From the NCBI GenBank assembly GCA_964370855.1, contig CAYJMF010000147.1, forward strand, positions 1 to 10,031: a stretch of 10,031 bases of DNA, in the 5' to 3' direction. Below, one piece after another: positions 1-7,073 of the stretch. Below the pieces are notes generated by a model that did no database searches, was not told the origin of the DNA, and worked only from the letters and a program-made list of their open reading frames with translations. This DNA comes from JAKLKS01 sp964370855. Lineage in GTDB: Bacteria > Planctomycetota > JAJSAM01 > JAKLKS01. Both the position numbers and the translations under genes were made by a program. The first letter of the stretch is position 1; every line of letters begins with the position of its first letter.

Positions 1-1815
1 CCCCTGCCCCGCGATCCCCTGCGCCGCCGCCAGCGCCCGGAGCCTTCCCCCCGGCCGCGCGAGGAGCCCGTCGAAGGTCCCCGACTCCACCAGCCTCCCC
101 CCCTCGAGCACGTGCACGGCGTCGGCCTCCCGCACCGTGGAGAGGCGGTGGGCGACGACGAGCAGCGTCGCCCGCCCCCGGAGCCGGGCGAGGGCGGCGC
201 GGATCCGGTCCTCGCTCTCGGAGTCGAGGCTGCTCGTGGCCTCGTCGAGGAGGAGGAGCGACGGCCGCCGCACCAGGGCCCGGGCGAGGGCGATGCGCTG
301 GCGCTCGCCCCCGGAGAGGGTCGCGCCCCGGTCCCCCACCACGGTGTCCAGTCCCCGGGGCAGCCGCCCCACGAGCTCCCACGCGTCGGCGGCGCGCAGG
401 GCCTCCTCGAGGTCCGCCTCCGTCGCGCCGGGGGCGGCCCAGAGGAGGTTCCCCCTCACGGTGTCGTGGAAGAGGAAGGGGTCCTGGGGGACCACGCCGA
501 GCCCCGACTGCCACGAGGACCGCAGCGCGCCGGCGAGGGGGACCCCGTCGAGGAGGATCTCACCGCCCCCGGGTTCGAGGAGCCCCGCCGCGAGATCCAC
601 CAGCGTCGACTTCCCCGCGCCGGAGGGACCCACCACGGCCGTCGTCCGCCCCGCGGGGATGTCCAGGGTGACCCCCTCGAGGGCGGGGGGGCCGTCGGGG
701 CCGTAGCGGAAGGAGACGTCGCGGAAAGCGAGTGCCGTCCGCAGGGGGGCCGGCGCCCCCCCCGCCGGGCGGGGCTCCGCCTCCGCCTCCGCCTCCTCCT
801 CGAGCCGGGCCAGGGTCTCCCAGGCGGGGATCTCCGCGGCGAAGAGGTGGGCCTGCTGCTGCAGGGCGCCGACGCGGCGCATGAGCCGGGCGTAGAGGAA
901 CAGCAGGAGGACCAGGGAGCCCGCGGGGAGGGCGAAGACCTCCACCGAGATCCACACGAGGACGGCGAGGGCGGCGATGGTCCCCGCCTCGAACCAGGTC
1001 CGGCTCCGGGCGTGGGAGGACTGCAGCGCCCTCCCCCCCTCGGCCACCCGGTCGGAGAGCTCCCCGAACCGCGCCTCGCCCCGGGCCGCGTTCCCGAAGA
1101 TGCGGTGGAGCCGGAGGGAGGCGAGCTGCTCCTCCATGGCGGAGTACCACGCCTCCATGGCAAGCCCCACCTCCTCCCCGCCGCGGCGGGCCCGGGAGAG
1201 CCGGCCCCGCATCGACCAGAGGACGAGGAGCCCGCAGGCGAGGGTGGCACCCGTGAGCGGGACGGAGACCCGCAGCGCGAGGGCGAGGTAGACGAGGGCG
1301 AGGGCCGCCCCGGCGGCCATCTCGACGAGGAAGTGGACGGCCGAGGCCACACGGTCCACCTCGAGGGTCAGGGCGTGGGCGACGGTGGAGGCCCTCCTCC
1401 TCGAGACGAAGCTCCACCGCGCGCCGCACACCGCGGCGAAGAGCCGCCGGCGGAGCGCCGTGGTGGTGCGCGCCTGGAGGCGGGCCGAGGCCCCCGCCTG
1501 GGCGGCGCCGACGAGGGCCACGCCCGTGGCCGCGGCCACGTACACCGCGAGCACGGAGGGCAGCGTCTTCGGGAGGCCCGCCGCCACGAGGACGCGGCCC
1601 ACGGCCCGGGCCAGGGGATCGAGCCCCCCGGCGCCGAGGTCGAGCCCCGCGAGGGAGAGGAGGGGGACGAGGAGGAGGAGCCCCGTCGCCTCGAGGCCCG
1701 CCGAGGCCAGGGCCAGGAACCCCACGGCGGCGGCGGGACCGGGGACCTCGCTCCGGAGGAACCGGAGCAGCCCGGCCGTCGCTCCCCGCGGCCCCGCCGC
1801 CGGGGGGGGCGTCAC
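1..1815 (-). CDS. ABC exporter of the lasso peptide (D protein), 3' end cut by window edge
   Basis: This is a fused membrane-plus-ATPase half transporter of the McjD/MsbA type, expected to act as an inner-membrane homodimer that exports the mature lasso peptide and gives self-immunity. The frame is open from 1815 to base 1, giving 605 residues without a stop. Usual family length is near 600, so little is missing. Residues about 20-350 hold roughly six hydrophobic segments. The ATPase domain shows Walker A GPSGAGKST (396-404), a Q-loop near VPQDPF, the signature LSGGERQ (500-506), Walker B LLLLDE (520-525), the D-loop SLD, and the H-loop His556. No N-terminal peptidase domain is present, which fits a cluster with a separate B2 protease. 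I chose the GTG at 1815 because it overlaps the preceding TGA in a GTGA and no better start is visible upstream. Family assignment is certain. The substrate is inferred from context. Confidence 0.93.
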   Translation of the reverse strand, partial: MTPPPAAGPRGATAGLLRFLRSEVPGPAAAVGFLALASAGLEATGLLLLVPLLSLAGLDLGAGGLDPLARAVGRVLVAAGLPKTLPSVLAVYVAAATGVALVGAAQAGASARLQARTTTALRRRLFAAVCGARWSFVSRRRASTVAHALTLEVDRVASAVHFLVEMAAGAALALVYLALALRVSVPLTGATLACGLLVLWSMRGRLSRARRGGEEVGLAMEAWYSAMEEQLASLRLHRIFGNAARGEARFGELSDRVAEGGRALQSSHARSRTWFEAGTIAALAVLVWISVEVFALPAGSLVLLLFLYARLMRRVGALQQQAHLFAAEIPAWETLARLEEEAEAEAEPRPAGGAPAPLRTALAFRDVSFRYGPDGPPALEGVTLDIPAGRTTAVVGPSGAGKSTLVDLAAGLLEPGGGEILLDGVPLAGALRSSWQSGLGVVPQDPFLFHDTVRGNLLWAAPGATEADLEEALRAADAWELVGRLPRGLDTVVGDRGATLSGGERQRIALARALVRRPSLLLLDEATSSLDSESEDRIRAALARLRGRATLLVVAHRLSTVREADAVHVLEGGRLVESGTFDGLLARPGGRLRALAAAQGIAGQG

Positions 1816-3038
1816 GGCGCCACCGTCCGGGAGGCCCGGAAGAGGTGCTTCCAGGCGAGGCGGAGGGGCCGGAAGGGAACGAGGACGGGGACGGCCCAGC
1901 CGGGCACGGGCAGGGCCTCCCAGTCGGTCCGCCGGGGCACGAGGATGTTCGCGAGGAGCATGCGCCATCGATCGGTCCGCCGCTCGCGGAGCCCCATGGA
2001 GAAGACGAGGAGCCCCCACTCGCCGATCCCGGCCGGCGCCGACGGGTCGAGGGCGGGGTCGGAGAGGATCCGCCCGGCGATGCGGAGGGCCGCGGGATCC
2101 GAGGCCTCGGCCCCGAGGGCGGCCTGGGGAAGCGGACCCTCCAGGAGGGGGGCGGCGAGGGCGAGCCCCACGGCGAGCATGCGCCGGGTGCCCGCCCGGG
2201 CCGCCTCGGCGACGACCCGCTCCCCGTCCATGTCGGGGAAGCGGCGGAGGAGCCGGGCGATGTCCCCCATCCACACCCTGCGCCGCCAGGTGTCCTTGCA
2301 GGCGTGGACGCAGAGGTAGTGGAGGAGGTCCTCGGGGTGGAGGGTCCTCATGGCCCGCCCGGCGACGACGACCTTGACGGCCCTCCGCCGGAACCCGTCC
2401 TCGTCGAGGCGGCCGGGGAAGTCCGCCCGGGTGAGGCGGGTGTGCAGGTCCACGCTGAAGCCGTCCGGGGCGACGAGGGTCCTCGTCCCGTCGGCGGCGT
2501 CCTCGAGCCGCGCCAGCGCCCGGGGCTTCTCCGCGGGGGAGCCGTACCCGAGGGACCGGAGGACCGCCTCCGCGCGATCCCCCTCTGCGGGAGGGACGAG
2601 GATGTCGAGGTCCTCGTACTCCCGGGCCCAGGAGGGCTCGTAGAGGAGGGCGCCGAGGACCGGCCCCTTGAAGGCGAGGGCGTCGACCCCCGCCCCCGCG
2701 AGAGCGTCCATGGCCTCCTCCAGCAGCCGCTCCGCCTGCACGGCGAGGACCGCCGCGGTCCGGTTCCGCTCCCGCAGTGCCTCCCCGAGGGGGCCCGGCA
2801 GGCCAGGCTCCCCGGCGAGGAGGGAGTGGAGCAGGGGGCCGCACCCCTCCGACGCGGAGAGGCGGAGGAGGCGCTCCCCGTCGCCGCAGGCCCGCAGGAG
2901 CCCGGGGACCCGCTCCCTGAGCCCCGCTCCCCGGTCCGGACCGAGGGCGCAGCGGAGGAGTTCCACCTCGGGGGATCCGTGGAGGGGGGCGGCGGGCACC
3001 ATGGAAGGGATGGTACCCGGTGCGGCCCGCCCCTTCAC
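1812..3038 (-). CDS. Family-5 nucleotidyltransferase, putative lasso-tailoring enzyme
   Basis: The 408-residue protein looks like the uncharacterised nucleotidyltransferase family PF14907 (NTP_transf_5). The visible core is FKGP (123-126), then a YEDLDILV stretch with the metal-binding pair Asp143/Asp145, and a third carboxylate Asp197 in a VDLH motif. A helical C-terminal half follows, with paired His/Trp residues around 240-260. Relatives occur beside HprK-like kinases in lasso clusters such as pseudomycoidin. From memory, the nucleotidyltransferase there is linked to sugar addition on the phosphorylated peptide. The same kinase-transferase pairing here suggests that it extends a phosphate placed by a neighbouring kinase, but this is inference. 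The GTG at 3038 overlaps the kinase-2 stop as GTGA, suggesting translational coupling. An in-frame ATG at 3002 is an alternative start that would lose 12 residues of low conservation. The stop overlaps the start of the exporter gene. Confidence 0.88.
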   Translation of the reverse strand: MKGRAAPGTIPSMVPAAPLHGSPEVELLRCALGPDRGAGLRERVPGLLRACGDGERLLRLSASEGCGPLLHSLLAGEPGLPGPLGEALRERNRTAAVLAVQAERLLEEAMDALAGAGVDALAFKGPVLGALLYEPSWAREYEDLDILVPPAEGDRAEAVLRSLGYGSPAEKPRALARLEDAADGTRTLVAPDGFSVDLHTRLTRADFPGRLDEDGFRRRAVKVVVAGRAMRTLHPEDLLHYLCVHACKDTWRRRVWMGDIARLLRRFPDMDGERVVAEAARAGTRRMLAVGLALAAPLLEGPLPQAALGAEASDPAALRIAGRILSDPALDPSAPAGIGEWGLLVFSMGLRERRTDRWRMLLANILVPRRTDWEALPVPGWAVPVLVPFRPLRLAWKHLFRASRTVAP

Positions 3039-3994
3039 CGGCAGTCGCTCTCGATGGCGTCGAGGACCGAGGGCAGCAGGTCGAACCCGCGGGGCATCCG
3101 GAGCCGCCGGACCCGATCCAGCAGGTCGGGGCGGGAGAGGATCCCGAAGACCTCCGCCAGGCGGCCGCGGTCCTCGGGATCGAGCCGGTAGGAGTTGTCG
3201 AGGAGCTGGATCAGGGCGTCGGGCCCCGGGACCTCCCCGATGGAGAGGCTCCCGCCGGGGGCGTCGGGAAGGAGGTAGATGCGCCGCAGGGGGAGGCTCT
3301 CCCGGGGGACGGAGGCCCCCATGCCCGCCGCCTCGAACCGCCTCTTGCGCGTGTTGTGGGCCACGGCCGTCGAGGCGGGGGGGAATCCGAGGGCCTCGGC
3401 CTGCTCGGGATGGAGGCGCGCGTTGGGGTAGGCGGGGATCACGCGGAAGCCCCCGGGCGCGGGGTCGAGGACGGCGGTGTCGTCACCGAGGTAGCGGCCG
3501 GTCCTCTGTGCGAAGGCCGCGGCGAGGGTCGACTTCCCCACCCCCGAGTACCCGACGAACACCGCGGCCCCCGAGGGGACCGCCGCCGCGGACCCGTGGA
3601 AGACCAGCCGGCCCCGGTGGGCGAGGAGGCAGGGGAGGAGGTTGTCGAGGAGCATGTGGCGGACCGTCTCCGGGGGGACCCCCGGCACGGGGATGCAGGC
3701 GACCTGACGACCCTCCTCCCGGAGGTGGAAGTCGGCCACGCGATGGAAGCGCACGTCGAACCCCCCGGGGACCCGGCGGACGGAGGCCCAGGGGGCCGCG
3801 GGGTCGTCGTAGAGGAGGGGGAGGAAGCCCGGCGTCCCGGGCGGAGGGTCGGGAGGGGGCGCGGGGGGGGCCCAGCGGATCTCGAGATCGACGGGGCCTC
3901 CCCCGGTGGTCTCCAGTTCGGGGATCGGGGAGGCGCACGCGATCCGCAGGCCGAAGGCGAGGTGGAGGAGCGGCCCCTGCGTGGTTCCTTCCAT
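3035..3994 (-). CDS. HPr kinase-like lasso peptide kinase 2
   Basis: This 319-residue protein belongs to the HprK/P-like P-loop kinases that tailor lasso peptides (PadeK/ThcoK type). Visible features are a conserved FHGSA strand (about 133-137), Walker A GYSGVGKST (148-156), the acidic GDD (170-172) that binds metal and acts as base in HPr kinases, and a following PAYPNARL stretch typical of the lasso kinases. The N-terminal 100 residues form a separate domain that aligns by eye with the start of kinase 1. An upstream in-frame GTG at 4042 would add 16 residues. I prefer the ATG at 3994, with GAGGGG about 9 nt upstream, because it matches the start of kinase 1. Known relatives phosphorylate the C-terminal Ser of the peptide. 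The core here ends in Thr-Ser-Ala, so the target would have to be an internal hydroxyl. The gene follows the precursor after 76 nt and overlaps the nucleotidyltransferase by 4 nt. Confidence 0.9.
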   Translation of the reverse strand: MEGTTQGPLLHLAFGLRIACASPIPELETTGGGPVDLEIRWAPPAPPPDPPPGTPGFLPLLYDDPAAPWASVRRVPGGFDVRFHRVADFHLREEGRQVACIPVPGVPPETVRHMLLDNLLPCLLAHRGRLVFHGSAAAVPSGAAVFVGYSGVGKSTLAAAFAQRTGRYLGDDTAVLDPAPGGFRVIPAYPNARLHPEQAEALGFPPASTAVAHNTRKRRFEAAGMGASVPRESLPLRRIYLLPDAPGGSLSIGEVPGPDALIQLLDNSYRLDPEDRGRLAEVFGILSRPDLLDRVRRLRMPRGFDLLPSVLDAIESDCR

Positions 3995-4048
3995 GGTGGC
4001 ACGCCCCTCGGCGCGCGGCCGGCGGGGACCCGTTGCCGCCACGTTCAG

Positions 4049-4072
4049 GATCCGGGGGCCGGAAGGCGGATC
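4049..4072 (-). promoter_or_regulatory. Possible hairpin just after the precursor stop
   Basis: On the minus strand a perfect 6-bp inverted repeat (GATCCG at 4072-4067, CGGATC at 4054-4049) encloses a 12-nt loop starting within the precursor stop codon. A competing 5-bp stem (TCCGG/CCGGA, 4063-4051) overlaps it. There is no following U-run, so it is not a clear intrinsic terminator. It lies in the 76-nt gap between precursor and kinase 2, where RiPP operons often carry a partial terminator or a structure that stabilises the 3' end of the precursor message. In DNA this rich in G+C such short stems also arise by chance. Confidence 0.28.
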
Positions 4073-4253
4073 AGGCGGACGTCTGCATCATGGGCCCGGC
4101 GGGGCCATCGAGGGCTCCGTTGTTTCCGAGGGAAAAGGTGCGCCCCGGGATGCTCCCGAAGGAGACGAGGCGGGGCTCCCGGTAGGGCCGGCCCATGTCG
4201 GCGGGAGTCGGTTCCAGCACGTCCTTGCGAACACCATCGGAAATCGACGACAT
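4071..4253 (-). CDS. Lasso peptide precursor (A protein), predicted Ser1-Asp9 ring
   Basis: This 60-residue peptide has the class II lasso precursor layout. The leader is residues 1-40 and carries the RRE-binding pattern YREPRL (24-29), Gly33, and Thr39 at position -2, the threonine needed by the B2/C maturation enzymes. Cleavage after Phe40 gives the 20-residue core SLGNNGALDGPAGPMMQTSA (codons 4133-4074). Its only acidic residue is Asp9, so the ring would join the Ser1 amine to the Asp9 side chain with an 11-residue loop and tail. The core has no aromatic or basic residue, so Met15/Met16 or Gln17 are the best candidates for plugs. The ATG at 4253 has GGGAGG 6 nt upstream. The longer 84-residue frame would need a TTG inside the cyclase gene and adds nothing lasso-like. 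It lies 53 nt after the cyclase and 76 nt before kinase 2. Base composition is less GC-rich than its neighbours. I do not recognise the core from any known lasso peptide. Confidence 0.93.
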   Translation of the reverse strand: MSSISDGVRKDVLEPTPADMGRPYREPRLVSFGSIPGRTFSLGNNGALDGPAGPMMQTSA

Positions 4254-4268
4254 CCTCCACCTCCCGAG
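4254..4268 (-). promoter_or_regulatory. Strong ribosome binding site of the precursor gene
   Basis: Reading the minus strand, GGGAGG lies 6 nt before the ATG at 4253, with a second GGAGG abutting the start codon. This is the clearest Shine-Dalgarno sequence in the operon. It fixes the start at residue Met25 of the longer open frame, and it fits a precursor that must be made in excess over its enzymes. Confidence 0.7.
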
Positions 4269-4305
4269 AGCCACCAACGCTAAGCCATATCCCAAGTACC
4301 CCGAT

Positions 4306-4333
4306 CCTATAGAAGTCCGAGCCAACCCTCCAA
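4306..4333 (-). promoter_or_regulatory. Possible internal promoter for the precursor
   Basis: A TTGGAG element (4333-4328) and TATAGG (4311-4306) sit 16 nt apart on the minus strand. They lie across the last codons and stop of the cyclase gene, about 50 nt before the precursor ATG. Both match sigma-70 consensus in only four of six positions. The local drop in G+C between about 4230 and 4330 and the 53-nt gap support a promoter in this stretch. The exact boxes are a guess. Confidence 0.28.
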
Positions 4334-6124
4334 GGATTCCGCCAGCAATCGCGCGTTCCCCGCGGGCGATCCCGGGGGGGCGCCGCCGGGGAAGGCACCG
4401 GGCCGGAGGATCCCCCGGCCCTCGAGGAGGGGGAACCGCCCCCCGGCCGCGGGTCCGTTCTCGGCGAGGAGGGGAGTCGCGTGCGGCTTCTCCTCCCGGA
4501 CCGCCGTCTCCCGGGGAAGGAGCGGGGCCGCCGCCCGGAGGATCCTCTTCGTGGCCGTCCCGTCACAACGGAGGGAGGGGGGGGTCCGCAGGGCGAACTC
4601 CACGACGCGGCGGTGGAGGAGGGGGTGGCGCAGCTCCACCCCCGCGTCGAGGGCCGCCCGCTGCTGGGTCTCGCAGGAGGACTGCCACCACCCGTAGCAG
4701 GTCCTCGCCGCGAAGCGGGCCGAGGGCCCCACCCCGCCGAGGACCTCCCGGTCGGCGGCGAGGAGGCGCGCCGGGAGATCGAGGCGGCGCAGGAAGGCCG
4801 GCTCGAACCAGGGGTGCCTTTCCGGGGAGGCGGCTCGGCGGGCGAGGAGGGGGGAGAGGAGGCCGGGGAGGAGCGGCTGCAGGACGTGGCGGGCGAGGAG
4901 CGACGGAACGCCACGAGGGCCGCCGCCGGAGAGCCGGCGCATCCGCCGCAGGAGTTCGATCCAGCGGAACTCCGCCAGGCAGAGGAAAAGGTCCTCGCGG
5001 CGGCTCCCGAACCACTCGTCCCCCCCGTCCCCCGTGAGGAGGACCCGGTCCCCCGCGGCGGCGGCGAGGGCGCAGGTCCTCCGGTAGTTCCCGAGGAGGA
5101 AGTCCCCCCCGGGGAGCCCGCGACCGTCGGGAAGGGGGAACCCCGGTGGCGCCGGCGCCCGCTCCCAGGGGACGGGGTGGAACTCCAGCGCGTCGCCGGC
5201 GGAGACGCGGGCCGCGGGGCCCTCGTCGAAGGGCCGCCCCGGGAAGGTGATGGTCCAGGCCCGGAGCCTCCCCCCGCCAGGGCTCCCTCCCGCGGCCTCC
5301 GCCGCGAACCGCCCCACGGCCCCGGAATCCACGCCGCCGCTGAGGAGGATCCCCGCCCCCGCCCCGGTCCGGAGCATCCCCCCCACCGCGGTCCGGAGGA
5401 GCGCGCGGAACTCTTCCACCCACTCCCCCTCGGACCGGCCCCGGCTCCGCCCCTCGACCACGGGCCGCCACCAGCGGCGGGTCCGCACCACCCCGCCCTC
5501 GGCCTCCAGCAGGTGGCCCGGCGGGAGCCGGAGGATCCCCTCGTAGAGGGTCGCCCGCGGGTGCACCTCCTGCTCCGCCAGCCACTCCCCGAGGATCCCC
5601 TCGTCCGGGCCCCCCCGGAAGGCGGGGTCCTCCCGCAGGGCGAGGGGGGTGGACGCGAAGGAGAAGTGGGCGCCGTCGGACGCGTAGTAGAAGGGCCGGA
5701 GGCCCATGCAGTCCCGCGCGGCGAGGAGCCGCCGCCGCCGCGGGTCGAAGAGGACGAAGGCGTAGTCCCCGCAGAGCCGGTCGAGCACCGCCTCCCCGTC
5801 CGCGGCGAGGGCGGCGAGGAGGAGCGCCGCGTCGGTGCCGTCCCCGGCCGCTCCGCCCCCCTGCCGCAGCGACGCCGCCAATTCCTCCCGGTCGTCGATC
5901 CTCCCGTCGAGGAGGAGCACGAGCCCCGACGGCCCGTCGAGGAGAGGCTGCAGCCCCCGCTCCGGGCCCTCCGCCGCCGCGGATCCGATCCACCCGAGGG
6001 CCGCGGGACCCTCCCGGAAGGACGCCGCCCCTCCCTCCCCTCCCATGCGGGCCATCATCCTCTCGAGCAGCCCCCCGTCCGCCGGGGCGCCGTCGAACCG
6101 GAGGATCCCGCAGAGGCCGCTCAC
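4307..6124 (-). CDS. Lasso cyclase, asparagine synthetase B homologue (C protein)
   Basis: This 605-residue enzyme would activate the Asp9 side chain of the core as an AMP ester and close the macrolactam with the new N-terminal amine of Ser1. The N-terminal half (1-220) has the class II glutamine amidotransferase fold, with LCGIL at 4-8 and DGRIDDREEL at 73-82. The C-terminal half is the ATP-pyrophosphatase synthetase domain, with the PP-loop SGGVDS (262-267) and GDGGDEWFG (365-373). Cys5 is not the second residue, so it cannot become the N-terminal nucleophile by methionine removal alone. The glutaminase is probably idle, as expected for lasso cyclases. The start is the GTG at 6124, overlapping the kinase-1 stop as GTGA with GGGAG 8 nt upstream. 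The open frame continues further upstream, but that part is the shadow of kinase 1. A true asparagine synthetase is unlikely given the precursor and B1/B2 neighbours. Confidence 0.93.
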   Translation of the reverse strand: MSGLCGILRFDGAPADGGLLERMMARMGGEGGAASFREGPAALGWIGSAAAEGPERGLQPLLDGPSGLVLLLDGRIDDREELAASLRQGGGAAGDGTDAALLLAALAADGEAVLDRLCGDYAFVLFDPRRRRLLAARDCMGLRPFYYASDGAHFSFASTPLALREDPAFRGGPDEGILGEWLAEQEVHPRATLYEGILRLPPGHLLEAEGGVVRTRRWWRPVVEGRSRGRSEGEWVEEFRALLRTAVGGMLRTGAGAGILLSGGVDSGAVGRFAAEAAGGSPGGGRLRAWTITFPGRPFDEGPAARVSAGDALEFHPVPWERAPAPPGFPLPDGRGLPGGDFLLGNYRRTCALAAAAGDRVLLTGDGGDEWFGSRREDLFLCLAEFRWIELLRRMRRLSGGGPRGVPSLLARHVLQPLLPGLLSPLLARRAASPERHPWFEPAFLRRLDLPARLLAADREVLGGVGPSARFAARTCYGWWQSSCETQQRAALDAGVELRHPLLHRRVVEFALRTPPSLRCDGTATKRILRAAAPLLPRETAVREEKPHATPLLAENGPAAGGRFPLLEGRGILRPGAFPGGAPPGSPAGNARLLAESLEGWLGLL

Positions 6125-7068
6125 TCCCGGGACTCCCGGAGGACGGCCTCGACCACGGCGTCGAGCCCCTCCCCCCCGAGGGGGAAGGAGAGGGTGCGCA
6201 CCCTCCGCAGGAGGGGGGACTCGGCCATGCGGAGGAAGTCCTCCCGCATCCGGCCGCGGTCCCCGGGGTCGAGGAAGAAGCCCCGTTCGAGGAGCGCCAC
6301 GAAGGCCTCCCGCAGCGGGGTCGGGGTGATGGTCACCGCCGCGGCCCGTTGGCCGCCGGCGGGGGGGAGGAGGTGGATCCGGCGGAGCGGCCCCGCCTCG
6401 CGGGCGCCGGCGAAGGCGGCCCCGGGGAGCTCCAGCCGGACCTTGTCGGAGTAGTGGGCCACGACCTCCCGGGGCCGCGCGGTGGCCTCGGGCAGGGCGG
6501 GGGAATCGGGCCAGAGGCGCAGCCCGGGGTAGGCCGGGACGACCCGCACCTCCGCCCCGTCGGGTTCGAGGAGGAGGGCGTCGTCGCCGACGACGGGGAA
6601 CCCCCGCGCGGAGAAGGCCGCGGCGAGGGTGGACTTGCCGGCCCCGGACTCCCCGAGGAAGGCGATGCAGCCCGAGGGGCCCTTCACGGCGGACCCGTGG
6701 AGGACGACGGACCCCCGGTGATCGAGGACGCAGGGGAGCACGGTGTCGAGGAAGAGGTGGCGCAGGGTCCCCTCGGGGACACCGGCGTGGGGCCGGCAGC
6801 GGACGACGGCCCCCCCCTCCTCGACGAGGAAGTCCGCCATCCCCGGGAACCGGAGGATCCGGGCCGCCCCCTCGCGGCGCCAGAGGACCCAGGGCGTCCC
6901 GTCCCCCTGGACGGAGAGGACGGTCCACCCTTCGTCCCCGGTCCCGCCCCCGCGGCCCGACTCCACGAGGAGCCGGAGGTCCGGCTCCGCCGCCTCCGCC
7001 GCCGCGGGCAGCTCCGGCATGGGCACGTCGCTGTCGAGGGTCAGTTCGAAGGCCCGGAAGAGGGGCAC
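6121..7068 (-). CDS. HPr kinase-like lasso peptide kinase 1
   Basis: This 315-residue protein is a second HprK-like P-loop kinase in the same operon. It shows the VLHGSAV strand (about 122-128), Walker A GESGAGKST (139-147), GDD (161-163), and a PAYPGLRLW stretch. All key positions seen in kinase 2 are present, so neither copy looks dead. Its N-terminal domain begins FRAFELTL and aligns with the start of kinase 2, although sequence identity outside the motifs is moderate by eye. The start is the GTG at 7068, 5 nt after the methyltransferase stop, with GGGGGAT just upstream. The frame runs open to 7992 but that part overlaps the methyltransferase gene. Its stop overlaps the cyclase start. By family knowledge the substrate is a hydroxyl of the lasso peptide. 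Which hydroxyl, and why two kinases are kept, is not evident from sequence. Confidence 0.9.
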   Translation of the reverse strand: MPLFRAFELTLDSDVPMPELPAAAEAAEPDLRLLVESGRGGGTGDEGWTVLSVQGDGTPWVLWRREGAARILRFPGMADFLVEEGGAVVRCRPHAGVPEGTLRHLFLDTVLPCVLDHRGSVVLHGSAVKGPSGCIAFLGESGAGKSTLAAAFSARGFPVVGDDALLLEPDGAEVRVVPAYPGLRLWPDSPALPEATARPREVVAHYSDKVRLELPGAAFAGAREAGPLRRIHLLPPAGGQRAAAVTITPTPLREAFVALLERGFFLDPGDRGRMREDFLRMAESPLLRRVRTLSFPLGGEGLDAVVEAVLRESRE

Positions 7069-7073
7069 GGGAT

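Noticed and set aside
112..2319. Plus-strand open frame of 735 codons opposite the exporter and nucleotidyltransferase
   Set aside because: It is antisense to genes with clear motifs, is rich in Gly/Pro/Arg/Glu with no domain pattern, and such frames are expected where almost every codon ends in G or C.
4071..4325. Longer 84-residue version of the precursor
   Set aside because: It would need a TTG start inside the cyclase gene. The ATG at 4253 has a strong Shine-Dalgarno sequence and gives a normal leader length.
4307..6124. Housekeeping asparagine synthetase
   Set aside because: The gene sits between a lasso kinase and a lasso precursor in an operon with B1, B2 and D, and its cysteine is not at residue 2.
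4481..6454. Plus-strand open frame of 657 codons opposite the cyclase
   Set aside because: It is a shadow of the cyclase frame, with low-complexity composition and no recognisable motif.
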